This document shows positions 27,005-35,001 of a stretch of DNA of 64,000 nt, piece after piece; the first letter of the stretch is position 1; each line of letters opens with the position of its first letter. Under the pieces are notes generated by a model that saw only the letters and a program-made list of their open reading frames with translations, had not been told where the DNA came from and did not search any database. Both the position numbers and the translations under genes were made by a program. The DNA comes from Actinocorallia sp. API 0066 (GTDB lineage Bacteria; Actinomycetota; Actinomycetes; Streptosporangiales; Streptosporangiaceae): positions 186,001-250,000 of the forward strand of contig NZ_JAJLQY010000010.1 in the NCBI RefSeq assembly GCF_020991275.1. The letters run 5' to 3'.

Positions 27005-28489
27005 GTGAGCGGCAAGTCTTGGATGCGGGCGTGCGCGGCGGTGGGCGCCGCCCTCGCCGTCACGATGGCCTGCACCACCACGGATTCCTCTGCCCCGTCG
27101 CGCCCCGCGGGCCAGTACACGCCACCGCCCGTCGCCTGGAAGGACTGCGGCGAGGGCTTCCAGTGCGGCACGCTCGACGTCCCCGTCGACTACGGCGCGC
27201 CGGACGGCAGGAAGATCGCGCTCGCCCTCATCAAGATCCCGGCCACCGGCGCCAAACAGGGCTCCCTCGTGACGAACCCGGGCGGTCCCGGCGGTTCCGG
27301 CGTCAACTTCATCAGGACCAACGGCCGCGCGTTCGGCGAGAGCCTGCGCCGCGCGTTCGACATCATCGGGTTCGACCCGCGCGGCGTCGGCAAGAGCAGC
27401 CCCGTCGAATGCCTCACCGACGCGCAGCTCGACGCCTACCTCGAAACCGACATGTCGCCCGACGACGACGCCGAGATGAAGCAGCTCACAACGGTGTCCC
27501 AGGGCTTCGCGGAGGGCTGCCAGGAGAAATCCGCCGACATCCTGCCGTACGTCTCCACCAGGGACGCCGCCCGCGACATGGACGCGATCCGCGTCGCCGT
27601 CGGAGACTCCCAGCTCACCTACTGGGGCGCCTCCTACGGAACCTACCTGGGGGCCTGGTACGCCGAGCAGTTCCCGCAGAACGTCCGCGCCCTCGTCCTG
27701 GACGGCGCGCTCGACCCGACGCTGACGGCCGCCGAGACCAACATCCAGCAGGCCAAGGGCTTCGAGACGGCACTGCGCGCCTTCACCGAGGACTGCGTCA
27801 AGCAGCCCGACTGCCCGCTCGGCACCGACGTCGACGCCGGGATGAAGAAGGTCACCGCCCTGCTGGAGAAGGCCGACAGGCAGGCCCTCAAGAACACCGC
27901 CGACTCCCGCGACGTCGACCAGTCGCTCGTCGCCTGGGGCCTGGCCACGCCGCTCTACCAGAAGGCGGCCTGGCCGCTGCTGCGCGGCGCCCTGGCCCAG
28001 GCCATGCAGGGCGACGGCACCACCCTGCTGCGTTTCGCCGACCTGCTGGTCGAACGCGAGCAGAACGGCACGTTCTCCAGCCAGACGGAGAGCAACATGG
28101 CGGTCAACTGCCTCGACAAGCCGAGCTCCGACCTCGCCGGTTACAAGTCCGAGGCGGAGGCCGCCGCGAAGGCCGCCCCGAACTTCGGCGAGTTCATCGT
28201 CTGGAACACCCTCCCGTGCGCCTTCTGGCCGGTGAAGGCGACCGAGGAGCCCCGCGCCCTGCGCGCCGAGGGCTCCGCCCCGATCCTCGTCGTAGGCACC
28301 ACCCGCGACCCCGCCACCCCCTACCAGTGGTCGAAGAACCTGGCCTCCCAACTCGCCAACGGCCACCTCCTCACCTACGACGGCGACGGCCACACCGCCT
28401 ACCTCTCCGGCCCCCCCTGCATCCGCAACGCCGTAGACACCTACCTCACCACCCTCACCCTCCCCCCCACCAACACAACCTGCACCTAA
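27005..28489 (+). CDS. Secreted S33-family alpha/beta hydrolase (tripeptidyl aminopeptidase-like)
   Basis: The 494-residue product has an N-terminal export signal (about 5-20) ending at VTMAC, so it may be a lipoprotein. The hydrolase shows the oxyanion segment NPGGPGGSG, nucleophile elbow GASYGT, and a C-terminal TAP-like domain with Asp in GTTRDPATPY and His in GDGHTAY. These match the Streptomyces SlpD/SlpE and tripeptidyl aminopeptidase group, which releases short peptides outside the cell. The GTG start follows a GGGGGA. The last 200 bases are strongly C-rich on the coding strand. Confidence 0.9.
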   Translation: MSGKSWMRACAAVGAALAVTMACTTTDSSAPSRPAGQYTPPPVAWKDCGEGFQCGTLDVPVDYGAPDGRKIALALIKIPATGAKQGSLVTNPGGPGGSGVNFIRTNGRAFGESLRRAFDIIGFDPRGVGKSSPVECLTDAQLDAYLETDMSPDDDAEMKQLTTVSQGFAEGCQEKSADILPYVSTRDAARDMDAIRVAVGDSQLTYWGASYGTYLGAWYAEQFPQNVRALVLDGALDPTLTAAETNIQQAKGFETALRAFTEDCVKQPDCPLGTDVDAGMKKVTALLEKADRQALKNTADSRDVDQSLVAWGLATPLYQKAAWPLLRGALAQAMQGDGTTLLRFADLLVEREQNGTFSSQTESNMAVNCLDKPSSDLAGYKSEAEAAAKAAPNFGEFIVWNTLPCAFWPVKATEEPRALRAEGSAPILVVGTTRDPATPYQWSKNLASQLANGHLLTYDGDGHTAYLSGPPCIRNAVDTYLTTLTLPPTNTTCT

Positions 28490-28553
28490 TCCACGATGCC
28501 ACCCACCCCCCAAACCCTGTAGACTGCTACCCGCACGGCCCCAAGCCGCTGCT

Positions 28554-28630
28554 GCCGCCTTAGCTCAGTCGGCCAGAGCGACGCACTCGTAATGCGTAGG
28601 TCAAGGGTTCGATTCCCTTAGGCGGCTCCA
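28554..28630 (+). tRNA. tRNA-Thr (anticodon CGT)
   Basis: GCCGCCT pairs with AGGCGGC in the acceptor stem. The anticodon arm is ACGCA-CTCGTAA-TGCGT, giving anticodon CGT, and the T arm contains GGTTCGATTCC. The CCA end is encoded. An intrinsic terminator follows, and a tyrosine integrase remnant lies just downstream. Confidence 0.97.
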
Positions 28631-28634
28631 CCCC

Positions 28635-28667
28635 AGAAGGCCCCTTCCGATCCGGAAGGGGCCTTCT
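28635..28667 (+). terminator. Intrinsic terminator of tRNA-Thr
   Basis: A 15-base perfect stem runs from AGAAGGCCCC to GGGGCCTTCT with a 3-base loop, immediately after the tRNA CCA end. Confidence 0.85.
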
Positions 28668-28683
28668 TGCTAACAGCCGCGGT

Positions 28684-28842
28684 TCACCCGGCTTCTTCGT
28701 CTTCCTTGATCGCTTCGGCGAAGGGATCCGTCGCCTTCACCTCAGCCGACCGGGTCACGTGCGCGTAGACCCGAAGCGTGATCGCCGGGTCCGCGTGCCC
28801 GAGCCGCGCCGCGACGACGTGGGGGAGCGCCGGCCAGGAGAA
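28684..28842 (-). pseudogene. Tyrosine integrase remnant (C-terminal fragment)
   Basis: A minus-strand frame ending in TGA reads LPHVVAARLGHADPAITLRV then YAHVTRSAEVKATDPFAEAI. This is the extreme C-terminus of a phage-type tyrosine recombinase, including the LGH box and the catalytic tyrosine. Homology stops abruptly near 28840, where an unrelated gene begins, and no start codon or N-terminal two thirds remain. Position next to tRNA-Thr is typical for an integrase at its attachment site, so this is probably the leftover of an excised or decayed element. Confidence 0.85.
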
Positions 28843-29268
28843 TCACCAGTGTTGAGCCGTACGGCCCAGGTAGGTCCATTCGGTGGGCGCGGAGCGGCGG
28901 GTATGGGCGCGTCGGCGGGTGCGGACGGTGGTGAGCCTGGTTTCGGAAGCGGCGTCGGCGGGGTCGGTTCGGATTCGGCGCGTGAGGATGGTCTCGACAT
29001 GATCGCCGAGTGCTCTGTCCGGGACCTTGCGCCACTTCCTGGGGCGTCGAGACCGAAGCGTGTTCTCGGCGATCTCTGCGGTTTCGGAGTCGCGGGTGCC
29101 GGTGGCAGCACGGAGGTCCTGCCGGGCTTGGTGCCGGTTGGACCGGTTGGGGAAGCGCTTGTTGAGGCGGACGGCCGTCCGTGAGGACTTGTCGTTCTCG
29201 GCGTAGTCGTTGCGGCGGTCGCGAGCGTAGCTCAAGCGCTTCTTTTCCTGAGGGCTGCGTCGACTCAC
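28843..29268 (-). CDS. Hypothetical basic protein (SRR-QEKKR type)
   Basis: The 141-residue product is very rich in Arg, Lys and Asp/Glu. Its core, QEKKRLSYARDRRNDYAEND then KSSRTAVRLNKRFPNRSNRH, resembles a short actinobacterial protein family of unknown function that I recall only vaguely. It has no signal or membrane segment; nucleic-acid binding is conceivable from the charge pattern. The GTG start has no strong ribosome site. The C-terminal 35 residues abut the integrase fragment and may be an aberrant extension caused by the breakpoint. Confidence 0.6.
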   Translation of the reverse strand: MSRRSPQEKKRLSYARDRRNDYAENDKSSRTAVRLNKRFPNRSNRHQARQDLRAATGTRDSETAEIAENTLRSRRPRKWRKVPDRALGDHVETILTRRIRTDPADAASETRLTTVRTRRRAHTRRSAPTEWTYLGRTAQHW

Positions 29269-29418
29269 CCGCGCAGGGTAAACCGCAACTTGCTTCAGAG
29301 TCGAGCAGATCGTCCACCCACCAAAGCAGAGCAGGTACGAGGATGCTCCCCGGCTTGCCCAGGGGTCGCCGAGAAGTCCAGGGACGCCGAGGTGCGGTAG
29401 CGGGAGGGGAGCGGGCCG

Positions 29419-29814
29419 GTGGACCAAGTCGTTGATCTTGACCGGGCTGCGGCGGAGGTCGCCGTGCGGGTTGTGGGGTGGGCTGAAGCCGGGCTTGAAT
29501 TCGGGGGGATCACCTGGCGGGAGGGGGCGGTGTCGTGGCCCCGGAGGCTGGAGACCGAGCGGGCTCTTGTCGCCGAACCGGACTCGATCGGGGTGCGGAT
29601 CCGTGGTGCGGACGGATGGACTGAAGTGCAGGTGGTCCTCTATCGCGGAGGGTGGGCTGACCTCGACGCGTTGTGCGCTGATGACGTTGTCACTGAATGT
29701 CCGCGGATTTCCACGGCGGCGGAATTCGGGGATCTGCTTGATTCTGCTGTCGGTCGTTTCTTCGGCGGTGTTGGCGCGGCTGTCGCGGACGGGCCTGTAG
29801 AGGGAAACCGTTAG
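29419..29814 (+). CDS. Hypothetical protein, 131 residues
   Basis: The product is acidic and soluble. It looks like one alpha-beta domain: AAAEVAVRVVGWAEAGLEFG, a strand pair ITWREGAVSWPRRLETE, VGVRI-like strands, then WADLDALCADDVVTECPRIS and a final helix. The repeated W/G-rich strands recall small immunity-type or IMR-like domains, but I cannot assign a family. GGGAGGGGAG is seven bases before the GTG start. G+C is lower than in neighbours, in keeping with the integrase scar next to it. Confidence 0.6.
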   Translation: MDQVVDLDRAAAEVAVRVVGWAEAGLEFGGITWREGAVSWPRRLETERALVAEPDSIGVRIRGADGWTEVQVVLYRGGWADLDALCADDVVTECPRISTAAEFGDLLDSAVGRFFGGVGAAVADGPVEGNR

Positions 29815-29859
29815 AGCGGTGATGTGCGGGGTGTCCGCTTGTTTCGTTTGTATGAGAGG

Positions 29860-29887
29860 AGGCCCCTCCCGGGGGTGGGAGGGGCCT
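29860..29887. terminator. Intrinsic terminator downstream of the hypothetical gene and livK
   Basis: AGGCCCCTCCC and GGGAGGGGCCT form a perfect 11-base stem with a 6-base loop. It is preceded by TTTGTATGAG and followed by a second, imperfect C/G-rich hairpin, so it can serve both convergent genes. Confidence 0.8.
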
Positions 29888-29945
29888 TGGGCTGGGCCCC
29901 CTGCTCTGGGCAGAGAGGAGGGGGCTCAGGGTTGGGGGGTTGGGG

Positions 29946-31193
29946 TTAGGAGAAGGGGTAGGAGTTGGCGGCTTCGGAGGCGCCGGGGCCGGACTCTAGG
30001 GTGGTGCCGCCCTTGGCCTTGGAGTCGGGCTTGTGGATGTAGGTCTGGCGGGTGCCCGGCTGGCCCGGCTTGGAGAAGTCGAGCGGGACGCCCAGGCCGT
30101 TGCTGTCGAAGGCGCTCTGCGTCTGGTGGGCCTTGTAGATGCCCTCGCGGGTGAGGTCCTTGGCGGCACACGCCTTCTTCAGGGCCTCGCCGAACACCAT
30201 GGCGCCGATGTAGCCGAAGGTGACACCGCTGTCGAGCAGCTCACCCGGGTGCTTCTTCTCGTAGGCGGCGACCAGGGCCTTCATGCCCGGCGTGTCGACG
30301 CCGCTCGGCGCGACCGAGCTGACCTGGTAGAACAGCGCCTCCAAGGCGGGCTTCGCGGCGGTACCGAGGAGCTGCGGGCTGTAGCCGGGGCTGCTGGAGA
30401 CGATCGGCACAGCGAAGCCGCCCGCCGCCGCGACACCCGCGAGCGACGCCGACTGGCGCGGGCCCGCGCTGATGAGGATCGCCTTGACACCCTCCGCCTT
30501 GAGCGCGCTGACCTGCGACGTCATGTCGGTGTCGGTCGGCTTGATGCGCTGCTCGACGAGCTTCAGCCCCGCCTTCTCCGCCGCGTACTTCGAGCCCGCG
30601 AGCGCGCTCTCGCCGTACTCGCCCTCGAAGTAGACGTGGCCGATCTTGTCGCCGGACTTGATGCCCTTCTCCTTCAGCAGGAAGTCGATGCCGTTCGCCA
30701 TCTCCAGCTCGTAGGTGCTGCCGACGACCTGCACGTAGGGCGCCTTCAGCAGCGCCGACGGCCACGCCGCCGGGATCGTCATGATCTTGTCGTTGGCGAC
30801 GTTCGCGCCGATCGCCGCCATCACCGGCGAGCCGATGACCTGCGGCAGGCCCGCGACCTTCGACTGGACCTCGGTGTAGGCCGTGACGGCCTTCTGCACG
30901 TCGTAGCCGTGGTCGCGCACCAGCACCTCGATCGTGCGGCCGCAGACGCCGCCCGCCGCATTGAGCTCGTCGAAGTACAGCTGCTGCGCCTGCGTGATGC
31001 TCTTGCCGAGGGTCGCGTACACACCGGTGAGGTCGGTGAGCGAACCCAGGGTGATCTTGTCGGCGGTGACGCCGGGCCCGGTCTTGACGCCGTCGCTGCC
31101 GGTCTCGCCGCCGTTGTCGGCCGACTTGCCGCTACACGCGGTCGCGGTGACGGCGAGGACGGCGATGCCGGCGATGATGTTCCTGATCTTCAC
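29946..31193 (-). CDS. livK: Branched-chain amino acid-type ABC transporter substrate-binding lipoprotein
   Basis: The 415-residue product has a lipoprotein signal (MKIRNIIAGIAVLAVTATAC) and a periplasmic-binding fold type I. It includes ITLGSLTDLTGVYATLGKSI, FDELNAAGGVCGRTIEVLVRD and YGESALAGSKYAAEKAGLK. It should capture a small amino acid or related ligand outside the cell; the ligand is not predictable. The GTG start overlaps the livM stop (GTGA). Unusually, the binding protein is last in the operon order F-G-H-M-K when read by transcription. Confidence 0.92.
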   Translation of the reverse strand: MKIRNIIAGIAVLAVTATACSGKSADNGGETGSDGVKTGPGVTADKITLGSLTDLTGVYATLGKSITQAQQLYFDELNAAGGVCGRTIEVLVRDHGYDVQKAVTAYTEVQSKVAGLPQVIGSPVMAAIGANVANDKIMTIPAAWPSALLKAPYVQVVGSTYELEMANGIDFLLKEKGIKSGDKIGHVYFEGEYGESALAGSKYAAEKAGLKLVEQRIKPTDTDMTSQVSALKAEGVKAILISAGPRQSASLAGVAAAGGFAVPIVSSSPGYSPQLLGTAAKPALEALFYQVSSVAPSGVDTPGMKALVAAYEKKHPGELLDSGVTFGYIGAMVFGEALKKACAAKDLTREGIYKAHQTQSAFDSNGLGVPLDFSKPGQPGTRQTYIHKPDSKAKGGTTLESGPGASEAANSYPFS

Positions 31194-32230
31194 GGGGTGG
31201 TCTCCTTGCGGGGTGTGAGGGAGGGGATGCGGAGGCCGCGTAGGCCCGCGGGGAGGAAGAGGACGATCCCGACGACCGCCGCGCCGTACAGGTAGCGCGC
31301 CGCGTCGGCGGGACTGACCCCGCCCGTCCCCGGAGGGGACACGAGCGGGAGGGAGTCGCTGTAGCGGGTGAGGAGCTGGGGCAGCAGCGTCACAAAAGTG
31401 GCGCCGACGATCGCGCCGGTCACCGAGCCGAGCCCCCCGATGACGATCATGGCCAGGTAGTCGAGGGCGAGGAGCATGCCGAAGTAGTCGGGCACGGCAC
31501 GCTGGAAGGTGAGGGCGAGCAGCACGCCGCCGAGCCCGGCGTACATGGACGAGAGGGTGAAGACGGCCGCTCGGGTGCGGGCCACCGGGATCCCGATGAC
31601 GCCCGCCGCCGTCTGCTGGTCGCGGATGAGGTTCATGGCCCGTCCGGGGCGGCTGCGCAGGACGCCGAGCGCGAACAGCGCGGAGACGCCCAGCAGGATC
31701 AGCCCGACGAACCAGAGCTTCTCCAGCCCGCCGAACGGGATGCCGAAGGGGGCGACGTCGCCCGAGTTGTCGAAGGTGAACCCGAAGATCTCCAGCGGGG
31801 GCACGGCCCTGCCGTTGTAGCCGCCGGTCACGTCGTGCACGTTGAACAGCACGTGCTGGCCGATGAAGATCAGGGCGAGGGACGCGATGCCCAGGTAGAC
31901 GCCGGACAGGCGGCCCGCGATCGGGCTGAACGCGAGCCCGGCGAGCCCGGCGAGCACCACCGCGCAGACGATGGCGACGACCGGCGGCAGCCCGAGCCCG
32001 ACGAGGTGCTCGTCGCTCTCGCCCGCGAAGTAGACGTACCCGTAGGCGCCGACCGCGAGGAAGAACGAGTGGCCCATCGACAGCTGGCCGGTGGAGCCGG
32101 TGAGCAGGTTGAGGCCGATCGCGCCGATCGCGGCGGCCATGACGAACAGCCCTGCCTGGAGCCAGAAGAGATCCAGGTAGAACGGCGGGAGCAGGAGGAG
32201 GAGCAGCGGGAGGTAGCGGAGCTTAGACAC
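31190..32230 (-). CDS. livM: Branched-chain amino acid-type ABC transporter permease LivM
   Basis: The 346-residue integral membrane protein has about ten hydrophobic segments. The family landmarks are GLNLLTGSTGQLSMGHSFFL near residue 45 and the coupling region RSRPGRAMNLIRDQQTAAGV, followed by IGGLGSVTGAIVGA. It pairs with LivH to form the channel. The GTG start overlaps the end of livH by eight bases. Confidence 0.93.
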   Translation of the reverse strand: MSKLRYLPLLLLLLPPFYLDLFWLQAGLFVMAAAIGAIGLNLLTGSTGQLSMGHSFFLAVGAYGYVYFAGESDEHLVGLGLPPVVAIVCAVVLAGLAGLAFSPIAGRLSGVYLGIASLALIFIGQHVLFNVHDVTGGYNGRAVPPLEIFGFTFDNSGDVAPFGIPFGGLEKLWFVGLILLGVSALFALGVLRSRPGRAMNLIRDQQTAAGVIGIPVARTRAAVFTLSSMYAGLGGVLLALTFQRAVPDYFGMLLALDYLAMIVIGGLGSVTGAIVGATFVTLLPQLLTRYSDSLPLVSPPGTGGVSPADAARYLYGAAVVGIVLFLPAGLRGLRIPSLTPRKETTP

Positions 32231-33110
32231 GGGAGACCTCCCGGGTGCCGAACAGCCCCGACGGCCGCACCAGCAGGATCGCGATCATGACGACGTACGG
32301 TGCGACGTCGCCGAGACCGCGGCCGAGGAACGTCAGGTCGTTCTGGTAGCCGCCGACCAGCGCCTCGGTGACGCCGATGAGGAGGCCGCCGACGAGCGCG
32401 CCCGTCACCGAGTCGAGGCCGCCGAGGATCGCCGCGGGGAACGCCTTGAGGGCGGCGATCGAGCTGGTCCGGTCGAGTCCCGGGGTGGGGAAGGCGGTGA
32501 TGAACACGGCGGCGACGGCGGCGAGCGCCCCGGCGACCGCCCAGGCCGACATGGAGATCCGGCCGAGCCTGATGCCCATCAGCGCCGACGTCTCGGAGTC
32601 CTCGGCCACGGCTCGCATGGACACGCCCCAGGACGTGTACTTGAAGGCGAGCAGGAACAGCCCGATGAGGATGGCGGCGACGACGAGGGCGGCGATCCGG
32701 GTCTGCGCGACGGTGATGCCGCCGATCGTCACGACCTTCTCGCGCCACGGGTCGCCGAGCGACAGCACCTGGGTGCCGAGCCGTCTGCTGAGTTCCGCCA
32801 TGAGGACGATGTCGATGCCGATGGTGGCGATCGCGACGACCTGGCGGGGCGCCTTGGCCCGGCGCAGCAGCACGAGTTCGATGAGCGCCCCGACCGCGGC
32901 GGCGGCGAGGACACCGACGGCGAGCGCGCCGACGAACCCGAGGTCGGCGTGCAGGACGGCGGTGACGTACCCGCCGAGCAGCAGCAGCGAGGCGTGCGCG
33001 AAGTTGACCACCTCGGTCGCCCGGAAGATCACCACGAAGCCCAGGGCGATCAGGGCGTAGACCGAGCCGAGGCTCAGCCCGTTGATGAGCAGTTCGATGA
33101 ACCTGGTCAC
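32223..33110 (-). CDS. livH: Branched-chain amino acid-type ABC transporter permease LivH
   Basis: The 295-residue permease opens with LINGLSLGSVYALIALGFVV and ATEVVNFAHASLLLLGGYV, the LivH signature. It carries the ATPase-coupling segment SWGVSMRAVAEDSETSALMG and ends with AILGGLDSVTGALVGGLLIG. It has about eight membrane segments. It starts with GTG, 46 bases after livG, in the order livF, livG, livH, livM, livK. Confidence 0.94.
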   Translation of the reverse strand: MTRFIELLINGLSLGSVYALIALGFVVIFRATEVVNFAHASLLLLGGYVTAVLHADLGFVGALAVGVLAAAAVGALIELVLLRRAKAPRQVVAIATIGIDIVLMAELSRRLGTQVLSLGDPWREKVVTIGGITVAQTRIAALVVAAILIGLFLLAFKYTSWGVSMRAVAEDSETSALMGIRLGRISMSAWAVAGALAAVAAVFITAFPTPGLDRTSSIAALKAFPAAILGGLDSVTGALVGGLLIGVTEALVGGYQNDLTFLGRGLGDVAPYVVMIAILLVRPSGLFGTREVSRV

Positions 33111-33156
33111 GCCGCCCCCTCCCGGAGGCGTGGACCGGCAACGGCGGGAAGGCCGA

Positions 33157-33936
33157 TCACGAGGCGGCCTCCTCTCCCAGGTAGGCGCGGAGGACTTCGG
33201 GGTCGTTCTGCACCTCGGCGGGGGTGCCGGAGGCGATGAGACGGCCGAAGTCGAGGACGGTGACGTGGTCGGCGAGCCGCATGACGAGGCCCATGTCGTG
33301 CTCGACCAGGAGGATGGAGATGCCGAGCGACTCGCGTACGGTGACGATGAGCTCGGCCATCTCGTGGCGTTCGGTGGCGTTCATGCCCGCGACGGGTTCG
33401 TCGAGCATGAGCAGGCGGGGCTCCCCGCACAGGGCGCGGGCGAGTTCGACGCGCTTCTGGTCGCCGTAGGGCAGCGCCCCGACGGGGTGGGCCAGCTTCT
33501 TCCCGATGCCGGCGAACTCGGCGATCTCCCTGGCCCGGTCCCGGTGGAGCCGCTCCTCGCGTACCGCGCTCGGCCAGCGCAGCCCGGACCTGACGAATCC
33601 CGAGCGCATGAGCCGGTGCCTGCCGGTCATGAGGTTGTCCTCGACGGTGAGCATCGGGGACAGCGCGAGGTTCTGGAAGGTCCTGGCGATGCCGAGTTCG
33701 CCGACCTTGTGCGGCGCCATCGAGGTGAGCTCGTGGCCGCCGAAGGTGACGCGCCCCGACGTCGCCCGGTACACCCCCGACAGGACGTTGAAGCAGGTCG
33801 ACTTGCCCGCGCCGTTCGGCCCGATGACGGCGTGCAGGGTGCCGGGCGCGACGGCGAAGCTCACCGCGTCGAGCGCGACGATCCCGGCGAACCTGACGGT
33901 CAGGTTCTCGACGGTGAGTTCTGGCACCTCGGTCAT
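33157..33936 (-). CDS. livG: ABC transporter ATPase LivG
   Basis: The 259-residue ATPase has Walker A GPNGAGKST and a Q-loop in ARTFQNLALSPMLTVEDNL. The signature region is modified to YGDQKRVELARAL, as in LivG, followed by Walker B LLMLDEPVAGMN and the switch His in LLVEHDMGLVMRLAD. It powers uptake with LivF. The ATG has AAGGGG eight bases upstream; a much longer open frame upstream is a shadow of other genes. Confidence 0.94.
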   Translation of the reverse strand: MTEVPELTVENLTVRFAGIVALDAVSFAVAPGTLHAVIGPNGAGKSTCFNVLSGVYRATSGRVTFGGHELTSMAPHKVGELGIARTFQNLALSPMLTVEDNLMTGRHRLMRSGFVRSGLRWPSAVREERLHRDRAREIAEFAGIGKKLAHPVGALPYGDQKRVELARALCGEPRLLMLDEPVAGMNATERHEMAELIVTVRESLGISILLVEHDMGLVMRLADHVTVLDFGRLIASGTPAEVQNDPEVLRAYLGEEAAS

Positions 33937-33941
33937 GCCGC

Positions 33942-34736
33942 TCACCCCTTCCACTTGGTGATGCCGCGGCGGGCGGCGAGCACGGGCGTCGCGTCCTCGG
34001 AGACGCCCAGGTAGCGGCGGCGGACCTCGTCGCTCGCGGCGAGTTCGGCCGACGCCCCTTCCAGGGCGACCTCGCCGACGTCCAGCACGTAGGCGTAGTT
34101 CGAGAGCCGTAGCGCGAGCGCGGCGTTCTGCTCGACGAGCAGCACCGAGGTCCCCTGGCGGTTGATCTCGGTGACGGTGTTGGCGATGTGTTCGGCCATC
34201 TTGGGCGCGAGGCCCAGGGTGGGTTCGTCCAGCAGCAGCACCTTGGGCTGCGCCATGAGGGCGCGGCCCATCGCGAGCATCTGCTGCTCGCCGCCGGACA
34301 GCAGCGACGCGCGCTGTGCCCGGCGCTCCCCGAGGATCGGGAAGAGGTCGAAGACGCGCTTGCGCACCTCGGCCGGCGCGTGGAAGCCCCCCACGCGCAG
34401 GTTCTCCTCGACGCTCATGCGGCCGAAGATCCGGCGCCCCTCGGGGGCCTGGACGACTCCCGAGGCGACGATGCGGTGCGGGGCGGCCTTGGTCAGCGTG
34501 GTCTCGCCGCACGAGATCTGCCCGGAGCCGACGGAGCCGCCGTGGAAGCGCAGGACCCCGGAGATCGCACGCATCAGCGTGGTCTTGCCGGCGCCGTTCG
34601 CGCCGAGGACGGCGACGATCTCGCCCCTCGGCACCTGGAGCGAGACGCCGTGCAGCGCGCGCACGGCCCGATAGGAGACCGTGAGGTCGCGCACGGACAA
34701 GGCTGTGCCGTCTCGCACGGCCGGCGGGTTCACCAT
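33942..34736 (-). CDS. livF: ABC transporter ATPase LivF
   Basis: The 264-residue ATPase has Walker A GANGAGKTT, signature LLSGGEQQMLAMGRAL, Walker B VLLLDEPTLGLAP and the switch region LLVEQNAALALRLSNYAYVL. These are typical of LivF, whose conserved GLAP segment follows Walker B. It is the first gene of the transporter operon. A GAGGAGGATC sits just before the ATG. It is divergent from the PucR-type regulator, the most obvious candidate to control it. Confidence 0.94.
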   Translation of the reverse strand: MVNPPAVRDGTALSVRDLTVSYRAVRALHGVSLQVPRGEIVAVLGANGAGKTTLMRAISGVLRFHGGSVGSGQISCGETTLTKAAPHRIVASGVVQAPEGRRIFGRMSVEENLRVGGFHAPAEVRKRVFDLFPILGERRAQRASLLSGGEQQMLAMGRALMAQPKVLLLDEPTLGLAPKMAEHIANTVTEINRQGTSVLLVEQNAALALRLSNYAYVLDVGEVALEGASAELAASDEVRRRYLGVSEDATPVLAARRGITKWKG

Positions 34737-35001
34737 GATCCTCCTCACAGACGGTGCGAGGATGATGCGTGTCCCACGCCACTGCTGGCGATAGGCGTCG
34801 GACTCCGATGCGCCGGGCGGCCCTGTGCGTCCGCACAATGCCCCCGGCGTGTGACATTGCCCACCTGCGGAGATGTCCGGTGGGGGGCGGTGCCTCCTGT
34901 GCGCCCTGCCGAAGGTGTTTGGGCGCGCGCACAACTCTTTCCGTGAGCCGAGTGCGGTCTGCCATGGACCGGGTGGCGCGGACGCCGCCAGCATCGGAGC
35001 G

